Positions 1 through 8,107 of a DNA stretch of 64,000 bases are shown in pieces (position 1 is the stretch's first letter; the number at the start of each line of letters is the position of its first letter). The stretch is taken from positions 120,758 through 184,757 of the forward strand of contig NZ_JADWYX010000001.1 in NCBI RefSeq assembly GCF_016786355.1, written 5' to 3'. The notes beneath the pieces were generated by a model. It was not told the origin of the DNA. It made no database searches and was given only the letters and a program-made list of their open reading frames with translations. The stretch is from Frankia sp. AgB1.9. GTDB taxonomy: Bacteria > Actinomycetota > Actinomycetes > Frankiales > Frankiaceae. The translations under genes and the position numbers were made by a program.

Positions 1-20
1 GCCAATTGAGCTAACGGCCC
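1..20 (-). tRNA. Partial tRNA (5' part only), possibly tRNA-Lys
   Basis: Read on the minus strand the first 20 bases give GGGCCGTTAGCTCAATTGGC. This is the normal start of a tRNA: a seven-base acceptor strand, TA, the D-stem GCTC and the beginning of a D-loop. The anticodon lies outside the window, so the amino acid cannot be read; the resemblance to actinobacterial tRNA-Lys 5' halves is a guess. The window therefore opens inside an RNA gene. Confidence 0.5.
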
Positions 21-238
21 GCTGGCTGATCGTACCCGGGCGCGCCGGCCTGCCGGTGGCTTCACCGTGTGCCTGGAGCCGGGTGACGCTGATCAAGATC
101 GGTAGCCGGGTCGTGCCCGGCCGGGGCGGGGTTGACACCACGATCTGTGCCCGGCGAGTCACCCGCGTGGGGCGGATCCGGTTAGTACATGGAGCCGGGG
201 GCACCGACCGGGGTGAACCGATGCGGAGGGAGCGACCC

Positions 239-1237
239 ATGACCGCGACCGGAGATACCGGATACAACCTAGCCAGAGGAACCTGGCGGATACCTCGCAG
301 CCGCGGCGCGATGGCCGGTCTGCTGCTGATGGCGCTGGGCGCATGGGGTGCGCTCATCCCGTTCATCGGACCTGCGTTCCACTTCGGGTTCGGCGGTAGC
401 CAGACGTGGTCGTGGACGGCCGCTCGGTTCTGGCTCGAGGTACTGCCTGGCATCGCCTGCTTCGTCGGTGGCGTCATGCTGACGTTCAGCGCCAACCGCG
501 GTGCGACGATGCTTGGCGCGTGGCTGGCCATGGCGGCCGGCGCCTGGTTCATCATCGGCCCGACTGTGGCTGGACCGCTGCACCTGGGGGACCTGGGCTA
601 CCCGATGGGCGGGACCACCCGGATCACCTGGACCTGGCTGCTGTTCTTCTACGGGCTCGGGGCGGTGATCCTCTCCGTCGCCTCGATGGCTCACGGCCGG
701 CTCAGTGTGCGCAGCCTGCGGGACGTCGAGCACGCCACGATGCGCGCGCGCAGCAAGCAGCTGGCGCGGCAAGGCGGTGGGCTGTTCGGCGGCGGCGGCG
801 GCGGCGGCCGTGGCCGCGGCGACCGGGAGCGGGAGCCGGCGCGGCAGAACTCCGGCCGGGATGACCGCCTGGACCGCGCCGAGCGCGACTCCCGGGACCG
901 CGACTCCCGGGACCATGCGCCTTACCCGACCGATACCGCTCACGCGGACCGTGCTGGAGGCCCGACCGCACTGCCGGTCGACAGCCGGAGTCGGGGGGAC
1001 GTCCACGGGTCGGAGCAGGGCCTTCGGGACGAGAATGCCGGCCGGCGCGGGGAGACGACGACCACCGTCTACCCGAGCGAGACCGAGAGCGTGCGGTCGA
1101 GTTCGACGGAGACCCAGCGCGGTCGGCATGAGGCCGGGCACGAGGGGTTCAGCGAGAAGATCGGGCACTTCGAGAACGCGATCGGCCGCACGCTTGCCAA
1201 GCACGGCATCGGTGGCAGCAAGCAGGACCGCCGGTAG
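239..1237 (+). CDS. Four-helix membrane protein with charged disordered tail
   Basis: I do not recognise a characterised family. The ATG at 239 is preceded by GGAGGG at 225-230, which decides the start against an in-frame upstream extension (332 residues). The N-terminal 160 residues hold four hydrophobic segments, near AGLLLMALGAWGALIPFIG, FWLEVLPGIACFVGGVML, MLGAWLAMAAGAWFIIGP and TWLLFFYGLGAVILSVAS, so it is an integral membrane protein. The rest is a hydrophilic Arg/Asp/Glu/Gly-rich tail with a Gly run and a duplicated Asp-Ser-Arg-Asp stretch coded by a short tandem repeat near 885-915. The tail style matches the proteins at 4412 and 5428, which suggests a shared envelope or stress role (inference). 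A strong hairpin follows at 1271. Confidence 0.75.
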   Translation: MTATGDTGYNLARGTWRIPRSRGAMAGLLLMALGAWGALIPFIGPAFHFGFGGSQTWSWTAARFWLEVLPGIACFVGGVMLTFSANRGATMLGAWLAMAAGAWFIIGPTVAGPLHLGDLGYPMGGTTRITWTWLLFFYGLGAVILSVASMAHGRLSVRSLRDVEHATMRARSKQLARQGGGLFGGGGGGGRGRGDREREPARQNSGRDDRLDRAERDSRDRDSRDHAPYPTDTAHADRAGGPTALPVDSRSRGDVHGSEQGLRDENAGRRGETTTTVYPSETESVRSSSTETQRGRHEAGHEGFSEKIGHFENAIGRTLAKHGIGGSKQDRR

Positions 1238-1270
1238 CTTCAGCCGGTTGAGCCGCGGAACCGCATCGTC

Positions 1271-1305
1271 GGCGGCGGCCAGGGGTTTGTCCCCTGGTCG
1301 CCGCC
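1271..1305 (+). terminator. Rho-independent-like hairpin after the membrane protein gene
   Basis: A 15-bp stem, GGCGGCGGCCAGGGG (1271-1285) with CCCCTGGTCGCCGCC (1291-1305), has a single G-T wobble and a five-base loop. It lies 33 bases after the stop codon. There is only a weak T-rich tail (ATTCT), which is common for high-G+C actinobacterial terminators. Confidence 0.7.
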
Positions 1306-1418
1306 ATTCTGATCAGCGGCAGGCCGATTTGGCTGATTTGGGCCCGGAGGTCACAGGACGCCCTTAACGTTGCCGAAGTGGTCGCCGGCGGGGGTGGCCG
1401 GGGCGAAGTGGGGGCGAC

Positions 1419-2189
1419 GTGACCACACCCGTGCGGGAAGGGCGCGGCGGGTGGCCGTCGGACGGCCGCGGCGGCACGATCAGCGCCGACGGCACCGGAT
1501 TCGGCCCTTACTACGGCGTCGGCGCGGGGCAGCGAGCCCCGGACGGCAGCGCGGCCGATGACATCGCGGCGGTGAAGGGCGGCGTCAAGGCGATCCAACG
1601 GGCGTTGAACTGGCACCAGGCCACGAGCAAGCCCATCCCGACCGACGGCGTCTTCTCCCAGACGACCCGCAGCGCGCTGATCGCCTTCCAGCAGCAGAAA
1701 CAGCCCACCATCAACCGGGACATGTACATCCCGGCAAACGAGCGCAGCCCGCTCGGGCTGGTGCACAAGGAGACGTCCTACGCGCTGTTCATGCCGATCG
1801 CCGACCGTTACGCGATCAAGTACACCGTTCCACGCGGTCTCCTGCGCGGCATCACGACGATCGAGAGCAACTGGGACCCGGGCGCGATCGGCTACTACAC
1901 AAACTCCGACTTCGGGCTGTGCCAGTGGAACACCACGTTGCCCGACATCACCAAGGACAACGCCCTCGACCCATTCTGGGCGCTCGACTCGACCGCGCAC
2001 ATGATGCGCACCCGGATCGACGCGACAGACTGGGGCAAGAACTGGATCTACGTGATCGCCGCGCACAACGTGCCGACCTGGGCGCTGCAGTGGGCCCAGG
2101 GAAAGCTCGTCCCCGGCAGCGCCGACGATCAGCCCAAGCTCGACCGTATGACCGGCTACGTCACCAACGTGCTCGCCCGCACCTGGTAG
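1419..2189 (+). CDS. Peptidoglycan-binding / lysozyme-fold protein
   Basis: Predicted cell-wall-active protein of 256 residues. Residues about 45-100 look like a PG_binding_1 repeat (GVKAIQRALNW, TDGVFSQTTRSALIAFQQ). Residues about 120-250 resemble a lytic transglycosylase/lysozyme-like fold, with a helix carrying the candidate catalytic Glu in GITTIESNWDPGA, followed by DFGLCQWN and an aromatic-rich C-terminus. No signal peptide is visible, so export would need another route or a lysis step such as a holin; a holin-superfamily gene lies 2 kb downstream (inference). The GTG start at 1419 has only a G-rich upstream region. It could instead be a structural or phage-derived endolysin-like protein. 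Confidence 0.65.
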   Translation: MTTPVREGRGGWPSDGRGGTISADGTGFGPYYGVGAGQRAPDGSAADDIAAVKGGVKAIQRALNWHQATSKPIPTDGVFSQTTRSALIAFQQQKQPTINRDMYIPANERSPLGLVHKETSYALFMPIADRYAIKYTVPRGLLRGITTIESNWDPGAIGYYTNSDFGLCQWNTTLPDITKDNALDPFWALDSTAHMMRTRIDATDWGKNWIYVIAAHNVPTWALQWAQGKLVPGSADDQPKLDRMTGYVTNVLARTW

Positions 2190-2210
2190 AGCGGGCGGTC
2201 GCGGCTGGCG

Positions 2211-2645
2211 TCAGAGGCGGGCGCTGAGGTTGTCGAGCACGGCGGTCCAGAGCTTGCGGACACCAATCGGGGCGAACCGGCGCTCGAAGAAGCCGCCGAC
2301 GCCGCCCGCGCCGGTCCAGGTCGTCATCACCGTGACGTGGCTGCCGTCGCCTTCGGGCCGCACCCGCCAGACCGTCCGCAGCGTCGAGTTCTGGTCGGCC
2401 TCGACGAGGGACTGGGCGTCGGGCGCCGAGACTTCCGCCGCGACGTCGCGGATGCGCTTCTTCGTCGCGTGCAGCCGGTAGCTGATCCGGGTGCCGGGAC
2501 CCTTGCCGCCGGCGAGCACCTGGTAGTCGGTGATGTTCTCCGGCCACAGCTGCGCCCGGGTTCCGGCGTAGTCGCCGGCCAGGTCGAGCACCCGGTCGGG
2601 CGGTGCTGGCAGCGATCGCTGGGTCACCACGTTGATCTGCCCCAT
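2211..2645 (-). CDS. SRPBCC (START/polyketide-cyclase-like) family protein
   Basis: A small 144-residue protein with the SRPBCC helix-grip fold pattern: an N-terminal strand (INVVTQRSLPAPPDRVLDL), an Asp/Tyr-rich helix, then alternating strands and a C-terminal helix (RRFAPIGVRKLWTAVLDNL). These domains bind hydrophobic ligands in a deep cavity; some are cyclases or lipid carriers and many remain uncharacterised. It is convergent with the peptidoglycan-binding gene, with only 21 bases between stop codons. The ligand cannot be inferred. Confidence 0.75.
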   Translation of the reverse strand: MGQINVVTQRSLPAPPDRVLDLAGDYAGTRAQLWPENITDYQVLAGGKGPGTRISYRLHATKKRIRDVAAEVSAPDAQSLVEADQNSTLRTVWRVRPEGDGSHVTVMTTWTGAGGVGGFFERRFAPIGVRKLWTAVLDNLSARL

Positions 2646-2813
2646 TGGTCCCGTCCTCTGTTCGTCGGGCCTTTGATCGGTTCCTCCGGCTCTTGGCAGA
2701 CGTTAGTCAGCGGCCACGAAGAGCGCGCGGACGGTGGTGGTCGACAGTCCGCCTCGCCGTCGCAACGTGATTGAGAGAATGCGGAGAGTGATTGAGGCGG
2801 CTATGGTGCCGGC

Positions 2814-4346
2814 ATGGACTCCGGCGGCGAGCGGCTGATCGACAGCGACGCCGAGGAAGATCCAGGCTACGACCCCGAGCCACCCAGCCAGGCCGAATAC
2901 AGCGAGGCCGAATACAGCCAGGTCGAACCCGGCCAAGCCGAATACGCCGACGACGGTCACGACCAGGCCGACTACGACTACACGCCCGGGTACGACCGCG
3001 GCGTCGACACGGCGGAACCGGGCAGGACCCGGCGCCGGGTGCTACGCCGGCGCCCTCGGCGGTCGGGTGTCGGCGCCCGCCGGACCGCGGTGAACCTGCT
3101 GATCGGCTGCACCGGGGCCGACCATCGGGCGGTCACCGAACGGGACCGGTCGAGATACGCCAGCGCGGGCGCGCTGATGCTGTTGACCGCGAGTCTCGCC
3201 GCCTACGCGGGGGCTTCGGTCGCGGCGTTCGGCTTCGGCACGTCGACGCTGGCCGCACTGCCGTATGGCTTGTTCTACGCGGCCTTCATCTTCTTCATCG
3301 ATCGATCGGTGCTGCTGACGATCCGGCCGCTGCGGCTCGCCGGGAAAGGCGACAAGGAGCGCATTCGGCCGCGTCGGCTGTTGCCGACCGGCGTCGTCCG
3401 GATCCTGATCGCGATCATCGGAGCGATCCTGGTCGGCGAGTCGCTGCTGCTGCGTTTCTTCGACGCCTCGATCGAGCCGCGGGTCGCCGAGCTGCGCCAG
3501 CAGGAGCTCGCTGGCGTGATGTCGTCCTGGGATGCCGGCCAGCGAACCACCGAGGCGGGTCTCGTCGCCGCCCTCGATGACCAGCGGAACCAGCTGGCCT
3601 CCGCCGAGAACCTGGTGACCTCGAAGACCGGCGAGGTCGACTGCCAGCTGACCGGTGGCGACGGCTGCCTGGGCGGCCGCGGGCCGATCTACCAGGTCAA
3701 GCTCGGCGAGCTGCAGGCCGCGGCCGCGCAGATACCGGGCCTGCGCACCGCGCGCGACGCCGCACAGAACCGGCTGGACTCCTTCCGGGTGACCAGGGAC
3801 CAGCGCCGCGCGCAGTACGCCGACACGGAATGGCGCTCGATCGGGAACGCCAACGACCTCCTGATGCGCGAGAAGGGATTCTGGCGGCTCACCGCGGCGG
3901 ACAACTCCGTCAAGGTGTGGCGAATACTGATCAGCCTGCTGATTCTCGGTATCGATCTGGCGCCGCTGCTGTTCAAGCGCAACCTCGACCGCACCGCGTA
4001 TGCCCGGCTGGAGCGCGGCGCGCTCTGGGAGGGTGAGACCAACGAGGAGGTCGACGCCTTCCAGCTCGATCGCAATGCGAGGGCTCGGCGAGGCAAGGCC
4101 GGTGAGGTCGCCGAGCGCATGGCCGCGCGGTACGAGGAGTACGCCGTCGCCCGCGAGGAGCTGAGGCTCGCGGCCTCGCTGGACGAGGACGCGGGGGCCG
4201 CCGCGCTGCGGCGCGACGAACGCCGGCTCGGCAACGACAGGCAGGCCGCGGACCTGCGCCGGGCCTACCGGTTGCCCGCGCCCCTCGCCACGCCGCCGCC
4301 CCGCGGCGCGGCCACAGATGGTACTGGCTCGCATACCCCGGGTTAA
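2814..4346 (+). CDS. DUF4407 domain membrane protein
   Basis: A 510-residue protein. Residues 1-70 are acidic and repetitive (variants of QAEYSEAEYSQ), coded by imperfect 21-24 base tandem repeats. Residues about 95-420 match the DUF4407 pattern: a conserved entry segment (LLIGCTGADHRAVTERDR), two transmembrane helices, a long extracytoplasmic helical stretch with QxELAG-type heptads and two Cys (CQLTGGDGC), and a further helix pair (VWRILISLLILGIDLAPLLFKR) leading into a basic coiled-coil tail. DUF4407 proteins are of unknown function and are common in actinobacteria. The neighbours (holin-superfamily and DUF3618 proteins) also suggest an envelope role. Confidence 0.8.
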   Translation: MDSGGERLIDSDAEEDPGYDPEPPSQAEYSEAEYSQVEPGQAEYADDGHDQADYDYTPGYDRGVDTAEPGRTRRRVLRRRPRRSGVGARRTAVNLLIGCTGADHRAVTERDRSRYASAGALMLLTASLAAYAGASVAAFGFGTSTLAALPYGLFYAAFIFFIDRSVLLTIRPLRLAGKGDKERIRPRRLLPTGVVRILIAIIGAILVGESLLLRFFDASIEPRVAELRQQELAGVMSSWDAGQRTTEAGLVAALDDQRNQLASAENLVTSKTGEVDCQLTGGDGCLGGRGPIYQVKLGELQAAAAQIPGLRTARDAAQNRLDSFRVTRDQRRAQYADTEWRSIGNANDLLMREKGFWRLTAADNSVKVWRILISLLILGIDLAPLLFKRNLDRTAYARLERGALWEGETNEEVDAFQLDRNARARRGKAGEVAERMAARYEEYAVAREELRLAASLDEDAGAAALRRDERRLGNDRQAADLRRAYRLPAPLATPPPRGAATDGTGSHTPG

Positions 4347-4411
4347 TCACCGGCATGCCGGGCATCGACCTCCCGGTCGTCTCCTGAGGCCACACCAGAC
4401 AGGGAGGCAAC

Positions 4412-5452
4412 ATGACGAGGTCGCAACGGTCGACGACGACCGGCAGGATGCCTCCAGACGCCGCGGAGCGCGCGTTCCCGGACGATCGTCTCGACGGCAC
4501 GACGACGGTGGTAACCGAGAAGACATCGGCGCATCCCGCGTCCGGTGATGTCGTAAGTACCGGGGAGAACCGGTCGGACGTCGGAGCGATGGGTACCGCG
4601 AAACGGCGCCATTTCGCCGGTACCACGAACCGCCACGGACTGCATGACGACGAGCCATCGTCCGTTGACAAGCGGACAGTCGTGACAGCGCCGCACACGG
4701 ACGGCCAGTTCGACGACGGCTTGGACGTCTATCCGGAAGGCTCCGCCCGTTCGACGAGATCCGGGCACGACACCTTCCGGGACGACCGCCACGAGGCACG
4801 CGGCGACCGGGATCCTCGGGGCGTCGGCGGCGGCATCGACACCTTCCCGGAGACCTCACGTACGGTCCGGCCCGTCTCGACGACGTCCTCGGTGACCGGC
4901 TCGACCGGACGTAACTGGTCCGACGAACCGATCATCACGCGGGCCGGTGAGACTCCCGCCAGCGTCCGTGCGGCCGCGGCACCGCCGGCCACCGCGCAGA
5001 CAACCGCCTCGCGCACGATGACCGCCGACCGGACCGCCACCGCTGGTCCAGGCACTCTCCCCGGCGGTCGGAAGGGCCGCCGGGGCGCCGGGGCGCTGGT
5101 GTCCGAGGTCGCGAGCGACATGTCGATGCTGGTGCGCCAGGAGATCGACCTCGCCAAGGCGGAGGTCCGTCAGTCGGCGGTCCGGGCCGGCAAGGGCGCC
5201 GGAATGTTCGGTGGCGCCGCCGGTGCGGGCGTTTTCGCGGTTCTCTTCCTGCTGCTCGCGGCTATGTTCGGCCTTTCGGAGGTAATGGCGCTCGGTTGGG
5301 CCGCTCTGATCGTCGCCGCGCTCCTCATCGTGTCGGCCGCGGTCTTTGCGCTTCTGGGCCGGGCGAACGTGAAAAAGGCACATGCCAAGCCGGAACAGAC
5401 CGTCGAGACGCTGAAGGAGGACATGCAGTGGGCGCACGGCCTGAGGAAATAA
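4412..5452 (+). CDS. Phage-holin superfamily III (actinobacterial) membrane protein with long disordered N-terminus
   Basis: Residues about 230-346 match the actinobacterial holin-superfamily III domain: an amphipathic helix (MSMLVRQEIDLAKAEVRQSA), two adjacent transmembrane helices (AGVFAVLFLLLAAMFGLSEV and ALIVAALLIVSAAVFALLG) and a basic C-terminal helix. The first 220 residues are Thr/Ser/Asp/Arg-rich, predicted disordered, and much longer than in typical family members. GGGAGG lies just before the ATG at 4412. The 3' end overlaps the start of the DUF3618 gene by 25 bases, so the two are probably translationally coupled. Chromosomal members occur outside prophages, so lysis is not implied. 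Confidence 0.75.
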   Translation: MTRSQRSTTTGRMPPDAAERAFPDDRLDGTTTVVTEKTSAHPASGDVVSTGENRSDVGAMGTAKRRHFAGTTNRHGLHDDEPSSVDKRTVVTAPHTDGQFDDGLDVYPEGSARSTRSGHDTFRDDRHEARGDRDPRGVGGGIDTFPETSRTVRPVSTTSSVTGSTGRNWSDEPIITRAGETPASVRAAAAPPATAQTTASRTMTADRTATAGPGTLPGGRKGRRGAGALVSEVASDMSMLVRQEIDLAKAEVRQSAVRAGKGAGMFGGAAGAGVFAVLFLLLAAMFGLSEVMALGWAALIVAALLIVSAAVFALLGRANVKKAHAKPEQTVETLKEDMQWAHGLRK

Positions 5453-6429
5453 GGTCAGAAATCGAGGAGACCCGCGACCGGATCACTGCCGAGATCGACG
5501 AGCTGACCGCGCGGTACAGCCCGGGCCGGGTCGCCAGTCGAAAGGCGAATGGAGCACGTGACGCGGCGACATCGATGCGAGCGAAGGTCGGCTCCGGCGC
5601 GACGGGCATGAAGCAGCGCCTGGCCCTGCGCTCCAGCAGCCATCACGAGCATTCCAGCACCTGCGGCCATCTCGGCGAGGGGCAGGCCGGCACGGGCCAG
5701 GCGCTCGACGTCGGCGCGAGCCAGGCCGCGGCCGAGCGGCGCGGCGAGGCACAGCGCCGGGAGCGCGGCGGCCGGTTGCGCCGACACCGGCAGCACGATG
5801 ACCAGCCACCCGCGCCTTATCCGGCTGATACGGCGCGGCGGGCCGACTCCTCCTCGTACGACACCGCTTCGAGGCCCGGCTCGGCAGACTTCCGGCCACC
5901 GAAACGGCAGGCCGAGGCCGGGGGCCCATCTCATGATCCGTCCGCCTACCGGGCCGACGACCACGTGACGTACGCCCGAGTGCGCAAGCACCTGTCGTCG
6001 TTCCCCCGAGGACATCACGGCCACGGTCACCGGCCAGCCGACGAGCAGCGATCTGACGAGCAGCGATCTGACGAGCGGCGGTCGAGCGCTGCGGCCGGCG
6101 GGTCGCGGCCGGGCGGCGGGCGTGGGCGCAAGCGCGACCTCGGCCTCGCGGGCGCCTCGATCGTGATCGGTGCGCTCGGCGCCCGGACGGTGCGTCACCC
6201 GGGTCGCCGCGAGAGGGACCTGCTGGAGGCGGCGAACAGCAAGCGGCCGTACGCGTCGTCCGGCCCGGCCGACAGCGAGGCGCACGGCGGCTCGCGGGCC
6301 GGCGCGATGTCCGGGCTGACGTCGGCTGCGGCGCGGGCGGCCCTGAAGAAGAAGCCGGCCGCGAAGAAGGAGTCGGCTTCGAAGAAGGCGACAGCCTCGA
6401 AGAAGGAGCGTCGCGAGACAGCGTCCTGA
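5428..6429 (+). CDS. DUF3618 domain protein with Lys/Ala-rich tail
   Basis: The GTG at 5428 is chosen because AAGGAGG (5414-5420) sits seven bases before it inside the upstream gene; an in-frame open extension upstream has no such site. The first 50 residues carry the DUF3618 signature: ARPEEIRSEIEETRDRI, then ELTARYSPGRVASRKA. The middle is low-complexity, with a 15-base tandem repeat at about 6046-6080 coding DEQRSDEQRSDERR. A hydrophobic stretch near residue 235 (LGLAGASIVIGALGA) may be a membrane anchor. The C-terminus is a KKPAAKKES-type Lys/Ala tail, similar to histone-H1-like tails that bind nucleic acid or acidic polymer. DUF3618 is usually next to holin-superfamily III genes, as here. 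Confidence 0.75.
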   Translation: MGARPEEIRSEIEETRDRITAEIDELTARYSPGRVASRKANGARDAATSMRAKVGSGATGMKQRLALRSSSHHEHSSTCGHLGEGQAGTGQALDVGASQAAAERRGEAQRRERGGRLRRHRQHDDQPPAPYPADTARRADSSSYDTASRPGSADFRPPKRQAEAGGPSHDPSAYRADDHVTYARVRKHLSSFPRGHHGHGHRPADEQRSDEQRSDERRSSAAAGGSRPGGGRGRKRDLGLAGASIVIGALGARTVRHPGRRERDLLEAANSKRPYASSGPADSEAHGGSRAGAMSGLTSAAARAALKKKPAAKKESASKKATASKKERRETAS

Positions 6430-6480
6430 GACGAGATCGCGTCCTCAGGCAGCACGGCCACGATTCGACCAGGCGACCCA

Positions 6481-6522
6481 CTCGCCGCCGGTTCCGCGGG
6501 AACGGAACCGGCGGCGAGTTTT
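6481..6522 (+). terminator. Rho-independent terminator after the DUF3618 gene
   Basis: A perfect 16-bp stem, CTCGCCGCCGGTTCCG (6481-6496) with CGGAACCGGCGGCGAG (6503-6518), has a six-base loop and is followed directly by TTTT. It is oriented to end rightward transcription before the convergent ABC ATPase gene. Confidence 0.9.
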
Positions 6523-6544
6523 GTCTCTGCCCGGCGAAGCGCCG

Positions 6545-7744
6545 TCAGACCGCAGCCAGGGACCTGCGGTCAGCTCGCAGCGTCACGCCGGTTTCGGCAT
6601 CGAACAGGTGCAGCCGGGCGGCGGTGACGTAGAACGGCAGCCGACTGCCGGCGCTGACCTCGGTCCGGGCGTCGAGCGCCGCTGTGAACCGGTGTCGGTC
6701 CGGGTCCGTGGGTAGTCCGTCATCTGCCGTGGTCAGCGCGTGCGCGGCCTGGGCCGCGGCCCCGCTCACCGCGCCGGTGACCATCTCCCCATGCACGAGC
6801 GTCTCGGTCCCGAGCCGTTCGACCAGGTCGACGTCGACCTCGAGGGTGAGCGCCGCGCCGTCCGGTGGCCGGGTCTCCACGTCGTGGGGCCGCACGCCGA
6901 CCAGCACCTCCGGCGTAGTGGCGGCGGTGACCGCGGCCGCGAGCTCGGCCGGCAGCACCAGCGTCTGGCCGCCGACCCGCAGCGCCGTCTGCCCGTCCGC
7001 CGTGGTCAGCGTGCCGGGAATCAGGTTGGTGGCTGGGCTGCCGATGAAGGCGGCGACGAAGACGTTCGCCGGCTGGGAGAACAGCTCATCGGGCGTGCCG
7101 AGCTGCTGGAGCCGGCCCTCGTGCAGCACCGCGATCCGATCGGCCATGGTCATGGCCTCGATCTGGTCGTGGGTGACGTAGAGCGTCGTAATCCCAAGGT
7201 TGCGCTGGATACGACCGATCTGTGCGCGTACCTGGGTGCGCAGCTTGGCGTCCAGGTTCGACAGGGGTTCGTCCATCAGGAAGGCCCGGGGTTCCCGCAC
7301 GATCGCCCGCCCCATCGCGACCCGCTGGCGTTGCCCGCCGGACAGTGCCTTCGGTCGACGGTCGAGCAGCTCGGTGAGGCCGAGGATCTTCGCGGCGCGT
7401 TCGACCCGCTCGTCGCGCTCCTTGCGGGAGACGCCGGCCAGCCGCAACCCGAACGCCATGTTGTTGCGCACGGTCATGTGTGGGTACAGCGCGTAGCTCT
7501 GGAAGACCATCGCCAGGTCACGCTCCGCCGGCGGGACCCTGGTGACGTCCTCGCCGCCGACGAGGACCTGGCCGGAGGTCGGGCTCAGCAGGCCGGCGAC
7601 GATCCGCAGCGCGGTGGTCTTGCCGCTGCCGGAAGGTCCGACGAGCACCAGGAACTCGCCGTCCTCGACGGACAGGCTGATGTGGTCGAGGACCGGGCCG
7701 ACGCCGTAGGTCAGCGAGACGTCACGAAGCTCGATCGTGGACAT
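6545..7744 (-). CDS. ABC sugar importer ATPase, MalK/MsmK/UgpC type
   Basis: A 399-residue ATP-binding subunit of a carbohydrate ABC importer. It has Walker A (GPSGSGKTT, residues about 38-46), the signature LSGGQRQRVAMGRA, Walker B (AFLMDEPLSNLDAKLR), an H-loop (TLYVTHDQIEAM) and a C-terminal TOBE/regulatory domain from about residue 240. The ATG at 7744 follows a GGGAG-type site; seven in-frame codons upstream are excluded. It is divergent from the binding-protein/permease/glucosidase operon and is the obvious energy subunit for it. In Streptomyces the multi-sugar ATPase MsiK is usually unlinked, so linkage here is a small difference. Assignment to this particular importer is inference. Confidence 0.93.
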   Translation of the reverse strand: MSTIELRDVSLTYGVGPVLDHISLSVEDGEFLVLVGPSGSGKTTALRIVAGLLSPTSGQVLVGGEDVTRVPPAERDLAMVFQSYALYPHMTVRNNMAFGLRLAGVSRKERDERVERAAKILGLTELLDRRPKALSGGQRQRVAMGRAIVREPRAFLMDEPLSNLDAKLRTQVRAQIGRIQRNLGITTLYVTHDQIEAMTMADRIAVLHEGRLQQLGTPDELFSQPANVFVAAFIGSPATNLIPGTLTTADGQTALRVGGQTLVLPAELAAAVTAATTPEVLVGVRPHDVETRPPDGAALTLEVDVDLVERLGTETLVHGEMVTGAVSGAAAQAAHALTTADDGLPTDPDRHRFTAALDARTEVSAGSRLPFYVTAARLHLFDAETGVTLRADRRSLAAV

Positions 7745-8107
7745 GGGCTCCCTCTTCCCTTCCACCCCCGGCGGGCTCGGCGCCGGGCGCGCATGCGAAC
7801 GATGCGCCGGGGTCCGGCGCGGCCCGTCAGCAGGCCGCGCTGGTCAGACCGATGGCTGGACGGTGAGGGAGGGAGTCCCCAGTCGTCCCGGTCTGACGGC
7901 GTGCCGCAAAGGGTGACACGGCGGGTCCGGCCGCGTCCAGACGATGACGGGATGTGCGTTAGGTAGTCGACCGACGCCTGAAAGTGCGCGAGACATCTCT
8001 GGGCAACTGGCCCTTGACACCAGCGCAACCACGCATCACAGTTCCGAAGCCATGAGAGCGCTCACACGCGATCAGTGCGGTGGGCGTGAAGCCAGAGGGA
8101 GGGCTTC
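7745..8107. promoter_or_regulatory. Divergent control region of the sugar uptake locus
   Basis: This 363-base region separates the ATPase gene from the solute-binding protein gene. It contains a candidate promoter toward the binding protein (TTGACA at 8014-8019, 17 bases, then CACAGT at 8037-8042) and the operator at 8053. A further 9-bp inverted repeat, GTCAGACCG (7843-7851) with CGGTCTGAC (7889-7897), lies nearer the ATPase gene and is of unknown role. No coding sequence is seen. Confidence 0.55.
8053..8064. promoter_or_regulatory. LacI/CebR-type operator
   Basis: The perfect palindrome TGAGAGCGCTCA resembles the CebR operator of Streptomyces (core GAGCGCTC). It lies just downstream of the candidate -10 box and 44 bases before the binding-protein ATG, where a bound repressor would block transcription. 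The LacI-family gene at 13039 is the likely ligand. Confidence 0.75.

Noticed and set aside
4412..6429. Prophage lysis cassette
   Set aside because: A holin-superfamily protein and a peptidoglycan-active protein are near, but no phage structural, integrase or terminase genes are present, and holin-superfamily III/DUF3618 pairs are normal chromosomal genes in actinobacteria.
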